From Candidatus Pseudobacter hemicellulosilyticus (GTDB lineage Bacteria; Bacteroidota; Bacteroidia; Chitinophagales; Chitinophagaceae), in assembly GCA_029202545.1 (NCBI GenBank), contig CP119311.1, forward strand, positions 6,634,001 to 6,698,000: a stretch of 64,000 bases of DNA, in the 5' to 3' direction. Positions 26,906 through 35,056 of the stretch are shown one piece after another. The stretch's first letter is position 1; every line of letters begins with the position of its first letter. The position numbers and the translations under genes were made by a program. The notes below the pieces were generated by a model that saw nothing but the letters and a program-made list of their open reading frames with translations, had not been told where the DNA came from and ran no database searches.

Positions 26906-27346
26906 CTACTCCCCCATCCATGCTTTAAAGCTGTTCACTCTTTCCCGGCTGATAATGATCTCATCGGTATTGGTGGGCTGCACTTCCAGCTTCAGTTTTC
27001 CGTTAAACCAGACAAGCACTTTATTGATAGCCGCATGGCTGATAATATACTGGCGGCTGACCCGGAAGAACAATTCCGGGGAAACCATTTTTTCAATTTC
27101 ACCGATGGGAAAATCCATGATAAAGTCCTTACCCTCCAGGGTCTTGGCAAAAGTGATCTTATCTTTTGAATAGAAGTAGCGCACTTCACTAACGGGCAAG
27201 GATATCAGCTGATGACCTTTCCGGATCAGGAATCGGTTCTTGTAGCTGGGGATCCTGTCAGGAAATAATTGCAGCAGCATTTGCTGCCAATTGGTATCCA
27301 TACGAGGTTCCGGATGGATCAGGTTGTTTTGCATTATTGCATTCAT
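26906..27346 (-). CDS. Orphan LytTR-domain DNA-binding protein
   Basis: 146 residues from ATG 27346 (MNAIMQNNLIHPEP); the frame extends upstream to 27427, but that part lacks family features. A LytTR DNA-binding domain fills about residues 45-144: FLIRKGHQLISLPVSEVRYF, then the FFRVSRQYIISHAAI core and ERVNSFKAWMGE at the end. No receiver domain precedes it, so it is not a standard two-component regulator; the short N-terminal segment has no recognised fold. It may sense its signal directly or act with a separate kinase not seen here. Its 3' end faces the coiled-coil pair. Confidence 0.85.
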   Translation of the reverse strand: MNAIMQNNLIHPEPRMDTNWQQMLLQLFPDRIPSYKNRFLIRKGHQLISLPVSEVRYFYSKDKITFAKTLEGKDFIMDFPIGEIEKMVSPELFFRVSRQYIISHAAINKVLVWFNGKLKLEVQPTNTDEIIISRERVNSFKAWMGE

Positions 27347-27526
27347 GGCGTAGATATTTTGTGTTCGATTATGACAACAAATTTGGGATGATCGTGCCGC
27401 AAAATCATTACCGGACAACAAAATCACATGTTCATGTGGTCAAGCCACAGAATAAGTCACTGAACAGGCATAAAAAAACGCTGAAATGACAACAGCAATA
27501 CCACAAACTGGTTATAGGAAGGACAT

Positions 27527-27555
27527 AAAAAAAGCAGGTGGTAGAAACCACCTGC
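27527..27555 (-). terminator. Rho-independent terminator after the transposase-derived gene
   Basis: Perfect 9-bp stem GCAGGTGGT (27534-27542) / ACCACCTGC (27547-27555), 4-nt loop, followed on the minus strand by TTTTTTT (27533-27527). It stands about 65 nt beyond the stop of the gene at 27619-28350. Confidence 0.88.
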
Positions 27556-27618
27556 GGTCACATGAGAAAAATCTGTTACCGCAACAATCAACCGGAGCAG
27601 TTGCGGCGGGTTAAAAAA

Positions 27619-28350
27619 CTACGCTCCGGTATTCAGCATTTGTCCGGCGGTTTTACGTTCAGTCTTTGAATGATGCAAAGGCTGTGTGTTCAGGATATCC
27701 ATCAGTATTTCATAGATATCCCGTTCACGGTAATTGTACCGGAATTCAGTTTCTTTAACATGGAGGTAGAGCGTGCTGCTGTTGAGGCCGCGGAATTTCA
27801 CCAGCCTTGACTTCAGCAGGCCCCAGAAAACTTCCAGTTCATCGGCGGGCTGCCGGCCGCGAACAGCATCCTGCCCACCGGGCAGCCGAAGCAGGCGCAG
27901 CTGGTTGAAATCCGCGAGACCGGAAAAACGGGCCAGCCGGAGCTGCTCTACTGCGGCCTCATTGGTGGGCGCCTGGCCTTTCAGCCAGTCGTACAACCAG
28001 GAGGGATCAGTCAATGCGATCCGGTCGGTGTACAACATCCCGTCATGGAGGTATATCCCGTAAAAAGCTTTCCTTGCACCAGTTGATTCTGGTAAAAGAC
28101 CCTCCGGCAATTCTTCATTGGCGGCAAAAGCAGTCAGTTCCTCGCTATGAACAGCGGGAACGGGGCTTCTTTCTTCGCAAAATCTGGCAATATGTGTCCG
28201 GATGAGTTTGAAGTACGCATTCACCGTAATACGGCTAATCCCGGTGATGCCGGCGATCTGGGTGGCAGTCAGATCGTCGCAGAATAATTTCATGAGCTCT
28301 CGCACCTTTCTTTCAGAAAGATGGGCTCCCTTCAGGTATTTGTTCTTCAT
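27619..28350 (-). CDS. Catalytically inactive protein derived from an IS1595-type transposase
   Basis: 243 residues. The N-terminal 60 residues carry an HTH (LTATQIAGITGISRITVNAYFK) like the N-terminus of IS1016/IS1595-group transposases. The C-terminal part (about 170-225: ELEVFWGLLKSRLVKFRG, LYLHVKETEFRYNYRERDIY) matches the end of ISXO2-type transposases, where FW-x2-K-x-RL-x-KF-x-G and LHLKECEFRFNHR are typical. Between them a segment AFYGIYLHDGMLYTDRIAL recalls the strand after the first catalytic residue, but the DESYFG and HSDGWRGY motifs that hold the first two catalytic residues are missing; only the last acidic position may remain. It has its own terminator and a palindrome upstream, and I see no terminal inverted repeats. 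I infer a domesticated DNA-binding protein; a decayed transposase is the alternative. Confidence 0.75.
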   Translation of the reverse strand: MKNKYLKGAHLSERKVRELMKLFCDDLTATQIAGITGISRITVNAYFKLIRTHIARFCEERSPVPAVHSEELTAFAANEELPEGLLPESTGARKAFYGIYLHDGMLYTDRIALTDPSWLYDWLKGQAPTNEAAVEQLRLARFSGLADFNQLRLLRLPGGQDAVRGRQPADELEVFWGLLKSRLVKFRGLNSSTLYLHVKETEFRYNYRERDIYEILMDILNTQPLHHSKTERKTAGQMLNTGA

Positions 28351-28368
28351 GGCTGTAGCTGAGGGTGG

Positions 28369-28390
28369 TTACGTACGATAGTCTACGTAA
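28369..28390. promoter_or_regulatory. Palindrome just upstream of the transposase-derived gene
   Basis: Perfect 7-bp inverted repeat TTACGTA (28369-28375) and TACGTAA (28384-28390) with an 8-nt spacer, ending 18 bp before the start codon of the gene at 27619-28350. It has the form of an operator for a dimeric HTH protein, possibly autoregulatory. Confidence 0.5.
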
Positions 28391-28522
28391 ATAAGACAAT
28401 TTTTATCCTAACACCACTGTTAAAACTTTATAAGCGGCAAAAAGACTGGGATGTATGTGCCTGGATCAATATATACTTATCATGAAGAATCAACCGTTTG
28501 GGACAATTAATGGCTGCTGCTT

Positions 28523-30589
28523 TCAGCTTTCCAGCAGTTGCTGCAGGCATTGGGCCACCTTATCAGGATTGGGCAGCATGGCTTGTTCCAGCCGGATATT
28601 CATGGGTACTGCCGGCAGGTTCAGGGCGCCCAGCACAGCTACCGGCGCGTCCAGCCAGCGGAAGCAATGACGGGCTATCCGCCCTGCCAGCGCCTCGGCA
28701 AAGGAGTTGAGTTCCTGCTCCTCTGTCAGCACCAGGGCTTTGCCATGCCTTTTGACGGTTTCATAGACCAGTTCCTCATCCAGGGGATAGAGGGTCCGCA
28801 GGTCTATAACTTCCACCTGGCCGGGGAAGCGGGCGGCAGCCGCTTTGGCCCAGTAAACGCCCATCCCATAAGTGATCACACAGCAGGAAGCACCTTCCTC
28901 CACCCGGCCGGCTGCTGCTTTCAGGACGCAGTTGGCCTTACCCAGCGGCAATATATAATCACGTGATGGCTCTGCCGTCTTGGCCTCTTCCGTGCCCGGG
29001 ACCTTGCTCCAGTACAGTCCTTTATGTTCCAGCATCACCACGGGATTGGGATCATAAAAAGCAGCCTTCATCAGGCCCTTCATATCCGCCGCATTGGAAG
29101 GATAGGCCACTTTAATGCCTTTGATGGATAAGAGCGTTGTTTCAATACAACCGCTATGATAGGGACCGCCGCCGCCATATGCACCTATCGGCACGCGGAT
29201 AACGGTCTGCACCGGGAATTTGCCACAGCTGAGGTAGGACGACTTGGACAGTTCGGTCACCAGCTGGTTCAGACCCGGGTAAATATAATCGGCAAATTGT
29301 ACTTCTACTATAGGGCGAAGTCCTACCGCGCTCATACCTACGGTAGAACCAATAATATAAGCTTCCTGGATGGCGGTATTAAAGACCCGGTGATCTCCGA
29401 ACTGTTCCGCCAGGGTTGCGGCTTCGCGGAATACACCGCCCAGCCTGCGTCCTACGTCCTGGCCATAGACCAGGGCCTCGGGATGGTCTTCCATTAATTC
29501 CCGGATGGCAAACAATGCGGCATCCACCATGATGATCTTTTCTGCGGCCGCAGGCGCCCGCTCTCCTTTTTCTTCCGTAACAGGCGTAGGGACAAACACG
29601 CCCTCCGCTACAGTGGCAGGGTCCGGTTCTGCCGCCTGTACAGCCCGTTCAAAATGTTCGTCTACCATAGCGGCTGTTTCCTCACGGATCTGCGTCAACT
29701 GTATTTCACGTATGCCCAGGGAAAGGAGCTTGTTATGCAGCTTGGGCAGGGGATCATCTTCCTGCTGCTTTTCCCATTCACTGGTGCTGCGGTAAAACTC
29801 TTTGCGGACCCCACTGGTATGATGGCCCAGCAGCGGTACCCTGGCCTGGACCAGGTAAGGCGTCCTGTGTTGCCGCACGTACTGGATCACGCGGCGCATG
29901 GCATCATAACTCTCCTCAAACTGACTACCGTCAATACGCACACGACCCATACCCGGGAAGCCGGCAGCATAATCGTAGGCATCCATGGCCCGGGCCTCAG
30001 CTGCACTAACGCTGATGCCCCAGTTATTATCCTGTACCAGGTAAATGACCGGCAGTTTTTTGAGTACGGCAAACTGGAAGGCCTCACTGACCTCCCCTTC
30101 TGTTACACTGGCATCTCCCATGGAGCAGATCACTACCGGCAATTCGCCGGCAGGGCCCTTGGGCAATTTATTGATATCCGTTCTTTCCAGGAACTGGAGC
30201 CCCTGTGCCAGACCGGTAGTAGGGATCACCTGCATGCCGGTGGCGCTGCTCTGGTGAATGATCACTGGCTTGTCGGCGCTGCGGTGATTGGGATGCGCAT
30301 AATATTCCCGGCCGCCGGTGAACGGATCTTCCGCCCTGGCCAGTAACTGCAGCATCAGTTCGTAGGGGCTGAAACCCAGTCCCAGCAGGAGACTTTCATC
30401 ACGATAGTAGGGGCTTACAAAGTCACAGGGCAATAGGTGGAAGGCAGCGGCCAGCTGAATGGCCTCATGTCCACGGGATGTAGAATGAACATATTTGCAG
30501 ATCGGTCTGTTGGCTTCATATTTGTCGGCCATAGCCCTTGCTGTACACAGCAGGCGCCAGGCCTTCAGCATCGTTTCAGTGTTGGTCAT
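28523..30589 (-). CDS. 2-oxoacid dehydrogenase E1, alpha and beta subunits fused (branched-chain type)
   Basis: About 688 residues from ATG 30589 (MTNTETMLKAWRLL); an in-frame TTG nine bases upstream is less likely. The N-terminal half (about 1-330) is E1-alpha, with the thiamine-diphosphate motif GDASVTEGEVSEAF and the NNW end (about 155-190). The C-terminal half (about 350-688) is E1-beta (MVDAALFAIRELMEDHPEAL, GQDVGRRLGGVF, GAYGGGGPYHSG), ending in a transketolase C-terminal domain. It decarboxylates 2-oxo acids, probably those from valine, leucine and isoleucine, and passes the acyl group to an E2 lipoyl protein. E2 and E3 genes are not nearby. The alpha-beta fusion is common in Bacteroidota. 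It stands as a single-gene unit between two terminated neighbours. Confidence 0.92.
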   Translation of the reverse strand: MTNTETMLKAWRLLCTARAMADKYEANRPICKYVHSTSRGHEAIQLAAAFHLLPCDFVSPYYRDESLLLGLGFSPYELMLQLLARAEDPFTGGREYYAHPNHRSADKPVIIHQSSATGMQVIPTTGLAQGLQFLERTDINKLPKGPAGELPVVICSMGDASVTEGEVSEAFQFAVLKKLPVIYLVQDNNWGISVSAAEARAMDAYDYAAGFPGMGRVRIDGSQFEESYDAMRRVIQYVRQHRTPYLVQARVPLLGHHTSGVRKEFYRSTSEWEKQQEDDPLPKLHNKLLSLGIREIQLTQIREETAAMVDEHFERAVQAAEPDPATVAEGVFVPTPVTEEKGERAPAAAEKIIMVDAALFAIRELMEDHPEALVYGQDVGRRLGGVFREAATLAEQFGDHRVFNTAIQEAYIIGSTVGMSAVGLRPIVEVQFADYIYPGLNQLVTELSKSSYLSCGKFPVQTVIRVPIGAYGGGGPYHSGCIETTLLSIKGIKVAYPSNAADMKGLMKAAFYDPNPVVMLEHKGLYWSKVPGTEEAKTAEPSRDYILPLGKANCVLKAAAGRVEEGASCCVITYGMGVYWAKAAAARFPGQVEVIDLRTLYPLDEELVYETVKRHGKALVLTEEQELNSFAEALAGRIARHCFRWLDAPVAVLGALNLPAVPMNIRLEQAMLPNPDKVAQCLQQLLES

Positions 30590-30605
30590 AACAAGCAATA
30601 TCCGG

Positions 30606-30613
30606 CAAATATA
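30606..30613 (-). promoter_or_regulatory. -7 promoter element for the fused E1 gene
   Basis: TATATTTG on the minus strand matches TAnnTTTG exactly and ends 16 nt before the ATG at 30589. No good -33 TTG was found at the usual distance. Confidence 0.45.
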
Positions 30614-30650
30614 TTGATAACAGTTGTTAGTTTAAACATTGTAGTGGCAT

Positions 30651-30685
30651 AAAAAAAGCCCTTCCGCAGAAGCGGAACGGCTTTT
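30651..30685 (-). terminator. Terminator after the FAH-family gene
   Basis: Stem GCCCTTCCGC (30658-30667) / GCGGAACGGC (30672-30681), one mismatch, AGAA loop. On the minus strand a run of seven T follows (30657-30651); on the plus strand five T follow, so it could work in both directions. Confidence 0.88.
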
Positions 30686-30707
30686 TCCTTGTAGTGATCT
30701 ATAACTG

Positions 30708-31319
30708 TTATTTGATCTCTAAACTTAACATGCTTTCATCTTCGATGAAGGCTTCTAGTTCATCTCCCACCACGCATTCACCAACACCAGCTGGCGTTCC
30801 GGTAAAGACGAGGTCTCCGATATTAACGGAAAAATAATTGGAGATATAGGCCACCACCTTGTCAAAATTATTGAGCATGAGACCGGAATTACCCTGCTGT
30901 ACCAGCTCTTTATTTTTGTAAAGGCAGAAATTGATATCTTTTTTATTCTTGATGTTCTGAAAAGGGATCCATTTACCAACAACGGCTGAATTGTCCCAGG
31001 CTTTTGCTTTCTCCCAGGGCAGTCCTTTTTCCTTCAGTTCATTCTGAATATCACGCGCTGTAAAATCAATTCCCACAGTAACCGCATCATAGTATTTGCT
31101 GGCAAATCTGTCCTGTATATACTTACCGTTCTTGGATATCCTTAGTACGAGTTCAGATTCATAATGCAATTCGTTAGTGAACTCAGGATAATAGAATGGC
31201 GTATGCGCTTGTAGTAATGCACTCTTGGGCTTCATGAAAATTACAGGTTCATCAGGAACCTCGTTACCCATTTCTTTTGCGTGAGCCACGAAATTACGGC
31301 CTACACAGAATATTTTCAT
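30708..31319 (-). CDS. Fumarylacetoacetate hydrolase (FAH) family protein
   Basis: 203 residues from ATG 31319 (MKIFCVGRNFVAHAKEMGNE); an upstream in-frame TTG was not chosen. Family hallmarks are FMKPKSALL, the metal-binding HYESELVLRI with its two Glu, GIDFTARDIQ, KAWDNSAVVG and the closing TGTPAGVGECVVGD. The FAHD1/YcgM-type members of this size act on oxaloacetate, acylpyruvates or related 2-oxo acids; the exact substrate cannot be read from the sequence. Single gene, closed by a clear terminator. Confidence 0.93.
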   Translation of the reverse strand: MKIFCVGRNFVAHAKEMGNEVPDEPVIFMKPKSALLQAHTPFYYPEFTNELHYESELVLRISKNGKYIQDRFASKYYDAVTVGIDFTARDIQNELKEKGLPWEKAKAWDNSAVVGKWIPFQNIKNKKDINFCLYKNKELVQQGNSGLMLNNFDKVVAYISNYFSVNIGDLVFTGTPAGVGECVVGDELEAFIEDESMLSLEIK

Positions 31320-31467
31320 ACACAACAAAGGGTTTAACTGTGATAATTGTTTTCAAGTTTCATAACCTGGAAAGGTGGGGGGTACAGTTGCATAGAAATA
31401 TTGAATATCAAAAGCTTACTCGTCATTTAGGGATATTATTGCGAAAATAAAGATTCAAATTAACAAA

Positions 31468-32046
31468 TCATAGTGGAAACTCCAATTTATTAGCCTCATT
31501 CATAGTCCTTTCGATCCCCGTAAAGACAAAACTTTCGATCACTTCCACGCATTTGTCGACTTTGCGTTTAACCACGGGCAGTTCTTCTTCCGTCCACCTG
31601 CCCAGCACAAATTCAACCTGTCTCCCTTTGGGGAAATTATTTCCTATTCCAAACCGCAAACGGGGATATTTATCCGATTGCAGCACCTCCTGGATGCTTT
31701 TGAGGCCGTTATGACCGGCATCACTACCCGAAGGTCTTAATCTTAACCTGGAGAGTGGCAGGGCCAGCTCATCCACTATTACCAACGCCTGCTCAACGGG
31801 TATCCTTTCTTTATCCAGCCAGTATTTCACCGCCCGGCCACTCAGGTTCATATAGGTGGTGGGCTTGATCACGAATAGTTGGCGGCCTTTCATCCTGAAT
31901 TCTGCCAGATCTGCCAGCCGGTCCGGCTGGAAACTGCCCTGGTGCTGCCGGACAAAGGCCTCAGCAACATCAAAGCCTATATTATGGCGGGTTCCAACGT
32001 AGTCAGCACCTATATTTCCCAGACCAACCAGGAGAAACTTTGACAT
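31468..32046 (-). CDS. pth: Peptidyl-tRNA hydrolase
   Basis: 192 residues. It frees tRNA from peptidyl-tRNAs dropped by ribosomes. Active-site residues are in place: Asn11 (FLLVGLGNIGADY), His21 (GTRHNIGFDV), the Asp in VIVDELALPLSRLRLR and GSDAGHNGLKSI. Length is normal. It follows rplY on the same strand but a terminator separates them, so pth probably has its own promoter within 32047-32228, where I see no clear consensus and no gene. Confidence 0.97.
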   Translation of the reverse strand: MSKFLLVGLGNIGADYVGTRHNIGFDVAEAFVRQHQGSFQPDRLADLAEFRMKGRQLFVIKPTTYMNLSGRAVKYWLDKERIPVEQALVIVDELALPLSRLRLRPSGSDAGHNGLKSIQEVLQSDKYPRLRFGIGNNFPKGRQVEFVLGRWTEEELPVVKRKVDKCVEVIESFVFTGIERTMNEANKLEFPL

Positions 32047-32228
32047 GGCAGGATATCTTTAAAGCATCCGATCACAGGTATAAGTAAATAAATATAATGT
32101 TTTTGTAGCTCAATACCTGTATGAAACGCCAACATTTTAGGAATAAAAGGCGGATATTGAATATGGACGCCGGGTTCTTGTAAAGGGGAAGGGATTGCAG
32201 GGGGCCAGCACATGGCAGAAGTAGAATA

Positions 32229-32252
32229 AAAGCCCGGAATGAACCGGGCTTT
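32229..32252 (-). terminator. Terminator after rplY
   Basis: Perfect 9-bp stem AAAGCCCGG (32229-32237) / CCGGGCTTT (32244-32252) with a 6-nt loop; on the minus strand the descending arm ends in TTTTATTC. It lies just past the rplY stop codon. Confidence 0.82.
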
Positions 32253-32274
32253 AATGAACTTGAAACAATGTCAC

Positions 32275-32889
32275 TTATTTCTTGGCAGCAGCAGGTTTAG
32301 CAGCGCCACCTTTAGCAGCAGGGGCAGCAGCTTCTTCCTGTTTCAGCTGACGGGTCATCACTACAGAAGCAATGGGGATACGCGGAGAGTTCAGGATCTC
32401 GATGTTCTCAACAGGCACATCTTCCACGCGAATGTTGCCATTCAGTTCCAGAGCGGTAATATCAACTTCGATATTCTCACGCAGGTACTTGGGCAGGGTT
32501 TTGATCTTAAGTGATTTCATTTTGGTGACCAGCTTACCACCAGCTTTAACGCCTGCAGAAGCTCCGGTAAAACGGATGGGCACAGTAGCGATCACTTCTT
32601 TCTCATCCTGCAGTTCCAGGAAATCCATGTGGGCCAGTTCATCACTTACCTTGTCAAATTGCAGGTCCTTCAGGATGCAACGGTAGCTTTTGCCGTCCAC
32701 TTTGATCTCTGCCAGCTGGAAATCCGGAGTATACACGAGCGACTTAAAAGCCAGCACCGGAGCAGCAAAGCTGACTTCCTGTGCGCCGCCGTAAATTACA
32801 CCAGGCACCAGTCCCTGAGAGCGAAGTTGGCGGGTGGCTTTCTTCCCGGTTTCGGTCCTCAGTTGTCCTTCGATTGTAATTGTCTTCAT
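32275..32889 (-). CDS. rplY: 50S ribosomal protein L25 (CTC form)
   Basis: 204 residues, the long two-domain form with an N-terminal 5S-rRNA-binding barrel (about 1-92: ITIEGQLRTETGKKATRQLR, VPGVIYGG) and a C-terminal TL5-type domain (about 93-182: VPIRFTGASAGVKAGGKL, NIEVDITALE). It ends in an Ala/Lys-rich tail. It starts 23 bp after prs and is co-transcribed with it, an arrangement shared by many bacteria. A terminator follows. Confidence 0.96.
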   Translation of the reverse strand: MKTITIEGQLRTETGKKATRQLRSQGLVPGVIYGGAQEVSFAAPVLAFKSLVYTPDFQLAEIKVDGKSYRCILKDLQFDKVSDELAHMDFLELQDEKEVIATVPIRFTGASAGVKAGGKLVTKMKSLKIKTLPKYLRENIEVDITALELNGNIRVEDVPVENIEILNSPRIPIASVVMTRQLKQEEAAAPAAKGGAAKPAAAKK

Positions 32890-32912
32890 TGTTATATTTA
32901 ATTAAAAAATGA

Positions 32913-33863
32913 CTATTTATTCCGCATCTGGCTATGGATGAACAGCCCTGTGATACTCCTGTTCTCGTAGGCATTGCGGATGGCAACGGCAAAGAGTTCA
33001 GCCACACTGAGCACCTTGATCTTGGAGATCTTCTGCTTCAGCGGGATGGTATCACATACCACCAGTTCGTCCAGCACACTGTTCTCAATGTTGGAGTAGG
33101 CATTGCCACTCAACACCGGATGCGTACAGAGCGCCCTTACACTGCGGGCGCCTTTATCAATGAGCAGACCAGCCGATTTGGCCAGTGTTCCCCCTGTATC
33201 ACAGATATCATCTATCAGCACAATATCCCGGTCCGTTACATCACCGATCACCACCATACTGGCTATCTCGTTAGCCCTTTTCCGGTGCTTATCGCAGATC
33301 ACCATCTCCGCATTGAAGTAGGTAGCAATTTCCCGGATCCGGTTAGCGCTACCCACGTCGGGGGCCGCAAAGGTAAGATTTTCCAGCTGAAGTTGTTCTA
33401 TATAAGGAATAAATATAGCCGAGCTGTCCAGGTGGTCCACGGGGATGTCAAAGTACCCCTGGATCTGGGGCGCATGAAGGTCCATGGTGATCACCCGGTC
33501 TGCGCCGGCAGCTACTAACATATTGGCTACCAGCTTGGAACCGATGGCCACCCGGGGTTTATCCTTCCTGTCCTGCCGGGCATAGCCATAATAAGGGATT
33601 ACCGCTACCACCTTGTTGGCCGAGGCCCTGCGGGCCGCGTCAATCATCAGCAACAGCTCCAGGATGTTCTCGGCAGGGGCAAAAGTACCCTGCACCAGGA
33701 ACACCATGTCTCCGCGGATACTTTCCTGGAATACAGGCTGTATCTCGCCGTCACTGAACTTTGAAATTGTAATTTTGCCAAGGGGAGCCCCAAATTTCTG
33801 GGCAATTTTTTCGGCGAGGTACTGGGAGCCGGTACCGGAAAATATCTTTACAGATGTTTGCAT
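32913..33863 (-). CDS. prs: Ribose-phosphate pyrophosphokinase
   Basis: 316 residues, typical length. It makes PRPP from ribose 5-phosphate and ATP for nucleotide, His and Trp synthesis. Motifs present: FSDGEIQPVFQESIRGDMVF, the flexible-loop region PYYGYARQDRKDKPR, the divalent-metal/ATP segment ITMDLHAPQIQGYFDIPVDH and the PRPP-binding DRDIVLIDDICDTGGT. First gene of a prs-rplY pair on the minus strand. A near-match -7 box (TATCTTCG) lies shortly upstream of the ATG. Confidence 0.97.
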   Translation of the reverse strand: MQTSVKIFSGTGSQYLAEKIAQKFGAPLGKITISKFSDGEIQPVFQESIRGDMVFLVQGTFAPAENILELLLMIDAARRASANKVVAVIPYYGYARQDRKDKPRVAIGSKLVANMLVAAGADRVITMDLHAPQIQGYFDIPVDHLDSSAIFIPYIEQLQLENLTFAAPDVGSANRIREIATYFNAEMVICDKHRKRANEIASMVVIGDVTDRDIVLIDDICDTGGTLAKSAGLLIDKGARSVRALCTHPVLSGNAYSNIENSVLDELVVCDTIPLKQKISKIKVLSVAELFAVAIRNAYENRSITGLFIHSQMRNK

Positions 33864-33958
33864 ACCGCATTAATAATGTGCGGCGAAGATAAAGCGAAGG
33901 AAGGGATTTAGAGATTAACGGGGAAAAGAAAAATTTTTGTCCCCACAGGAGGTAAAAG

Positions 33959-33983
33959 AAAAAAGGACCGCAGGGTCCTTTTG
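33959..33983 (-). terminator. Terminator downstream of the small membrane-protein gene
   Basis: Stem AAAGGACC / GGTCCTTT (about 33963-33982) with a 4-nt GCAG loop; on the minus strand it runs into TTTTTTCTTTT. It lies about 10 nt after the stop of the 72-residue frame at 33994-34212, which supports that frame as a gene. Confidence 0.75.
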
Positions 33984-33993
33984 AATAATTTGA

Positions 33994-34212
33994 TTAATTT
34001 GCTACGGTTAACAATACCTGGTGGCCGGATCCCGTCCCGGCCTGCTGACTAATGACCGTAGACCTGGCTCCCATTGACTTTTTAGGGTTGGCCGCATGAA
34101 AAATGGCTGAACAAATAAAGATGGAGAAAAACAGGGCTACAAAATACATCCCCGCACAGAACAGGAATGGCTGGTAGCCGCCAATGGCGGATAGTGTAGA
34201 TTTACGTTTCAT
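33994..34212 (-). CDS. Small membrane protein of unknown function
   Basis: 72 residues starting at ATG 34212. One clear membrane helix covers about residues 16-41 (FLFCAGMYFVALFFSIFICS) flanked by a basic N-terminus (MKRKST) and a polar C-terminal half ending in VLLTVAN. I do not recognise the family. Support for a real gene: good start, hydrophobic segment in this frame only, and a strong terminator right after the stop. It is divergent from radC. Confidence 0.55.
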   Translation of the reverse strand: MKRKSTLSAIGGYQPFLFCAGMYFVALFFSIFICSAIFHAANPKKSMGARSTVISQQAGTGSGHQVLLTVAN

Positions 34213-34337
34213 TGGACATTGATTTTAGGTCTTCAATCAAAGAATTGGATTTTGTACCCCTATAACGCCCGGACCAATACCATTATTACGTCCAGAGTAC
34301 ATAGGTTAGCGGTGAAAATACCCTTAAGCGTCCAATT

Positions 34338-35030
34338 ATGCAAGAGAAAAAATACCATATCAAAAACTGGGCTGCCGGTGACCGGCCGAGGGAGAAGCTA
34401 CTAAGTAAAAGCCCTATGGCCCTGAGTGATTCTGAGCTCCTGGCCATCCTCATCAACCACGGCACCACCGGAAGGTCCGCACTGGACCTGGCCCAGGACG
34501 TGCTGCGCCTGGGTGATGACAACCTGCGTAACCTGGGAAAATTACCATTGGCGCAGCTCACCCGTATCCGGGGTATCGGCAAGGCCAAGGCTGTCACCAT
34601 TGCGGCCGCCCTGGAACTGGGCCGCCGCCGGCAGGGCGCCCTGCCCCCACCCCGGTATGCCGTCAGCAGCAGCAAGGATGTGGTACATTACCTGCAATCC
34701 GTACTGGCAGACCGTTCCAATGAAGCACTGGCCGTGGTTTTCCTGAACCAGGCCAATCATATCAAACACTTTACTATTATCAGTGAAGGCGGACTTACCA
34801 GCACCATTGTGGATATCCGCATCATTCTCAAAAAAGCACTGGAGGTCAACAGCCTTAGCCTGATCCTCTGCCATAACCACCCCTCCGGCAATTGCCAGCC
34901 CAGCGCAGCAGACCATGCCATCACCAGCCGCGTTAAGGACGCAGCCAGCCTGCTGGATATCCGGCTGCTGGATCACCTGATTGTGACAGAGGAAAATTAT
35001 TACAGCTTTGCTGACCAGGGACTGCTCTGA
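34338..35030 (+). CDS. radC: RadC-family JAB/MPN protein
   Basis: 230 residues. An N-terminal helix-hairpin-helix region (LTRIRGIGKAKAVTIAAALE) precedes the RadC/JAB metal-binding domain, in which His179, His181, Ser189 and Asp192 (CHNHPSGNCQPSAAD) form the HxH-x7-S-x2-D zinc site. Despite its name the family has no proven role in repair; metal-dependent peptidase-like or nucleic-acid functions have been proposed. Single plus-strand gene, convergent with the DUF3467 gene only 26 bp away. Confidence 0.95.
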   Translation: MQEKKYHIKNWAAGDRPREKLLSKSPMALSDSELLAILINHGTTGRSALDLAQDVLRLGDDNLRNLGKLPLAQLTRIRGIGKAKAVTIAAALELGRRRQGALPPPRYAVSSSKDVVHYLQSVLADRSNEALAVVFLNQANHIKHFTIISEGGLTSTIVDIRIILKKALEVNSLSLILCHNHPSGNCQPSAADHAITSRVKDAASLLDIRLLDHLIVTEENYYSFADQGLL

Positions 35031-35056
35031 ACCTCCCTGTATCCCGCTTTCCGGCC

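Noticed and set aside
27527..28522. A complete IS1595-type insertion sequence
   Set aside because: No matching terminal inverted repeats or target duplications were seen around the gene, and the catalytic motifs are missing.
32010..32213. 67-codon minus-strand frame before pth
   Set aside because: It overlaps the start of pth in another frame and shows no structure.
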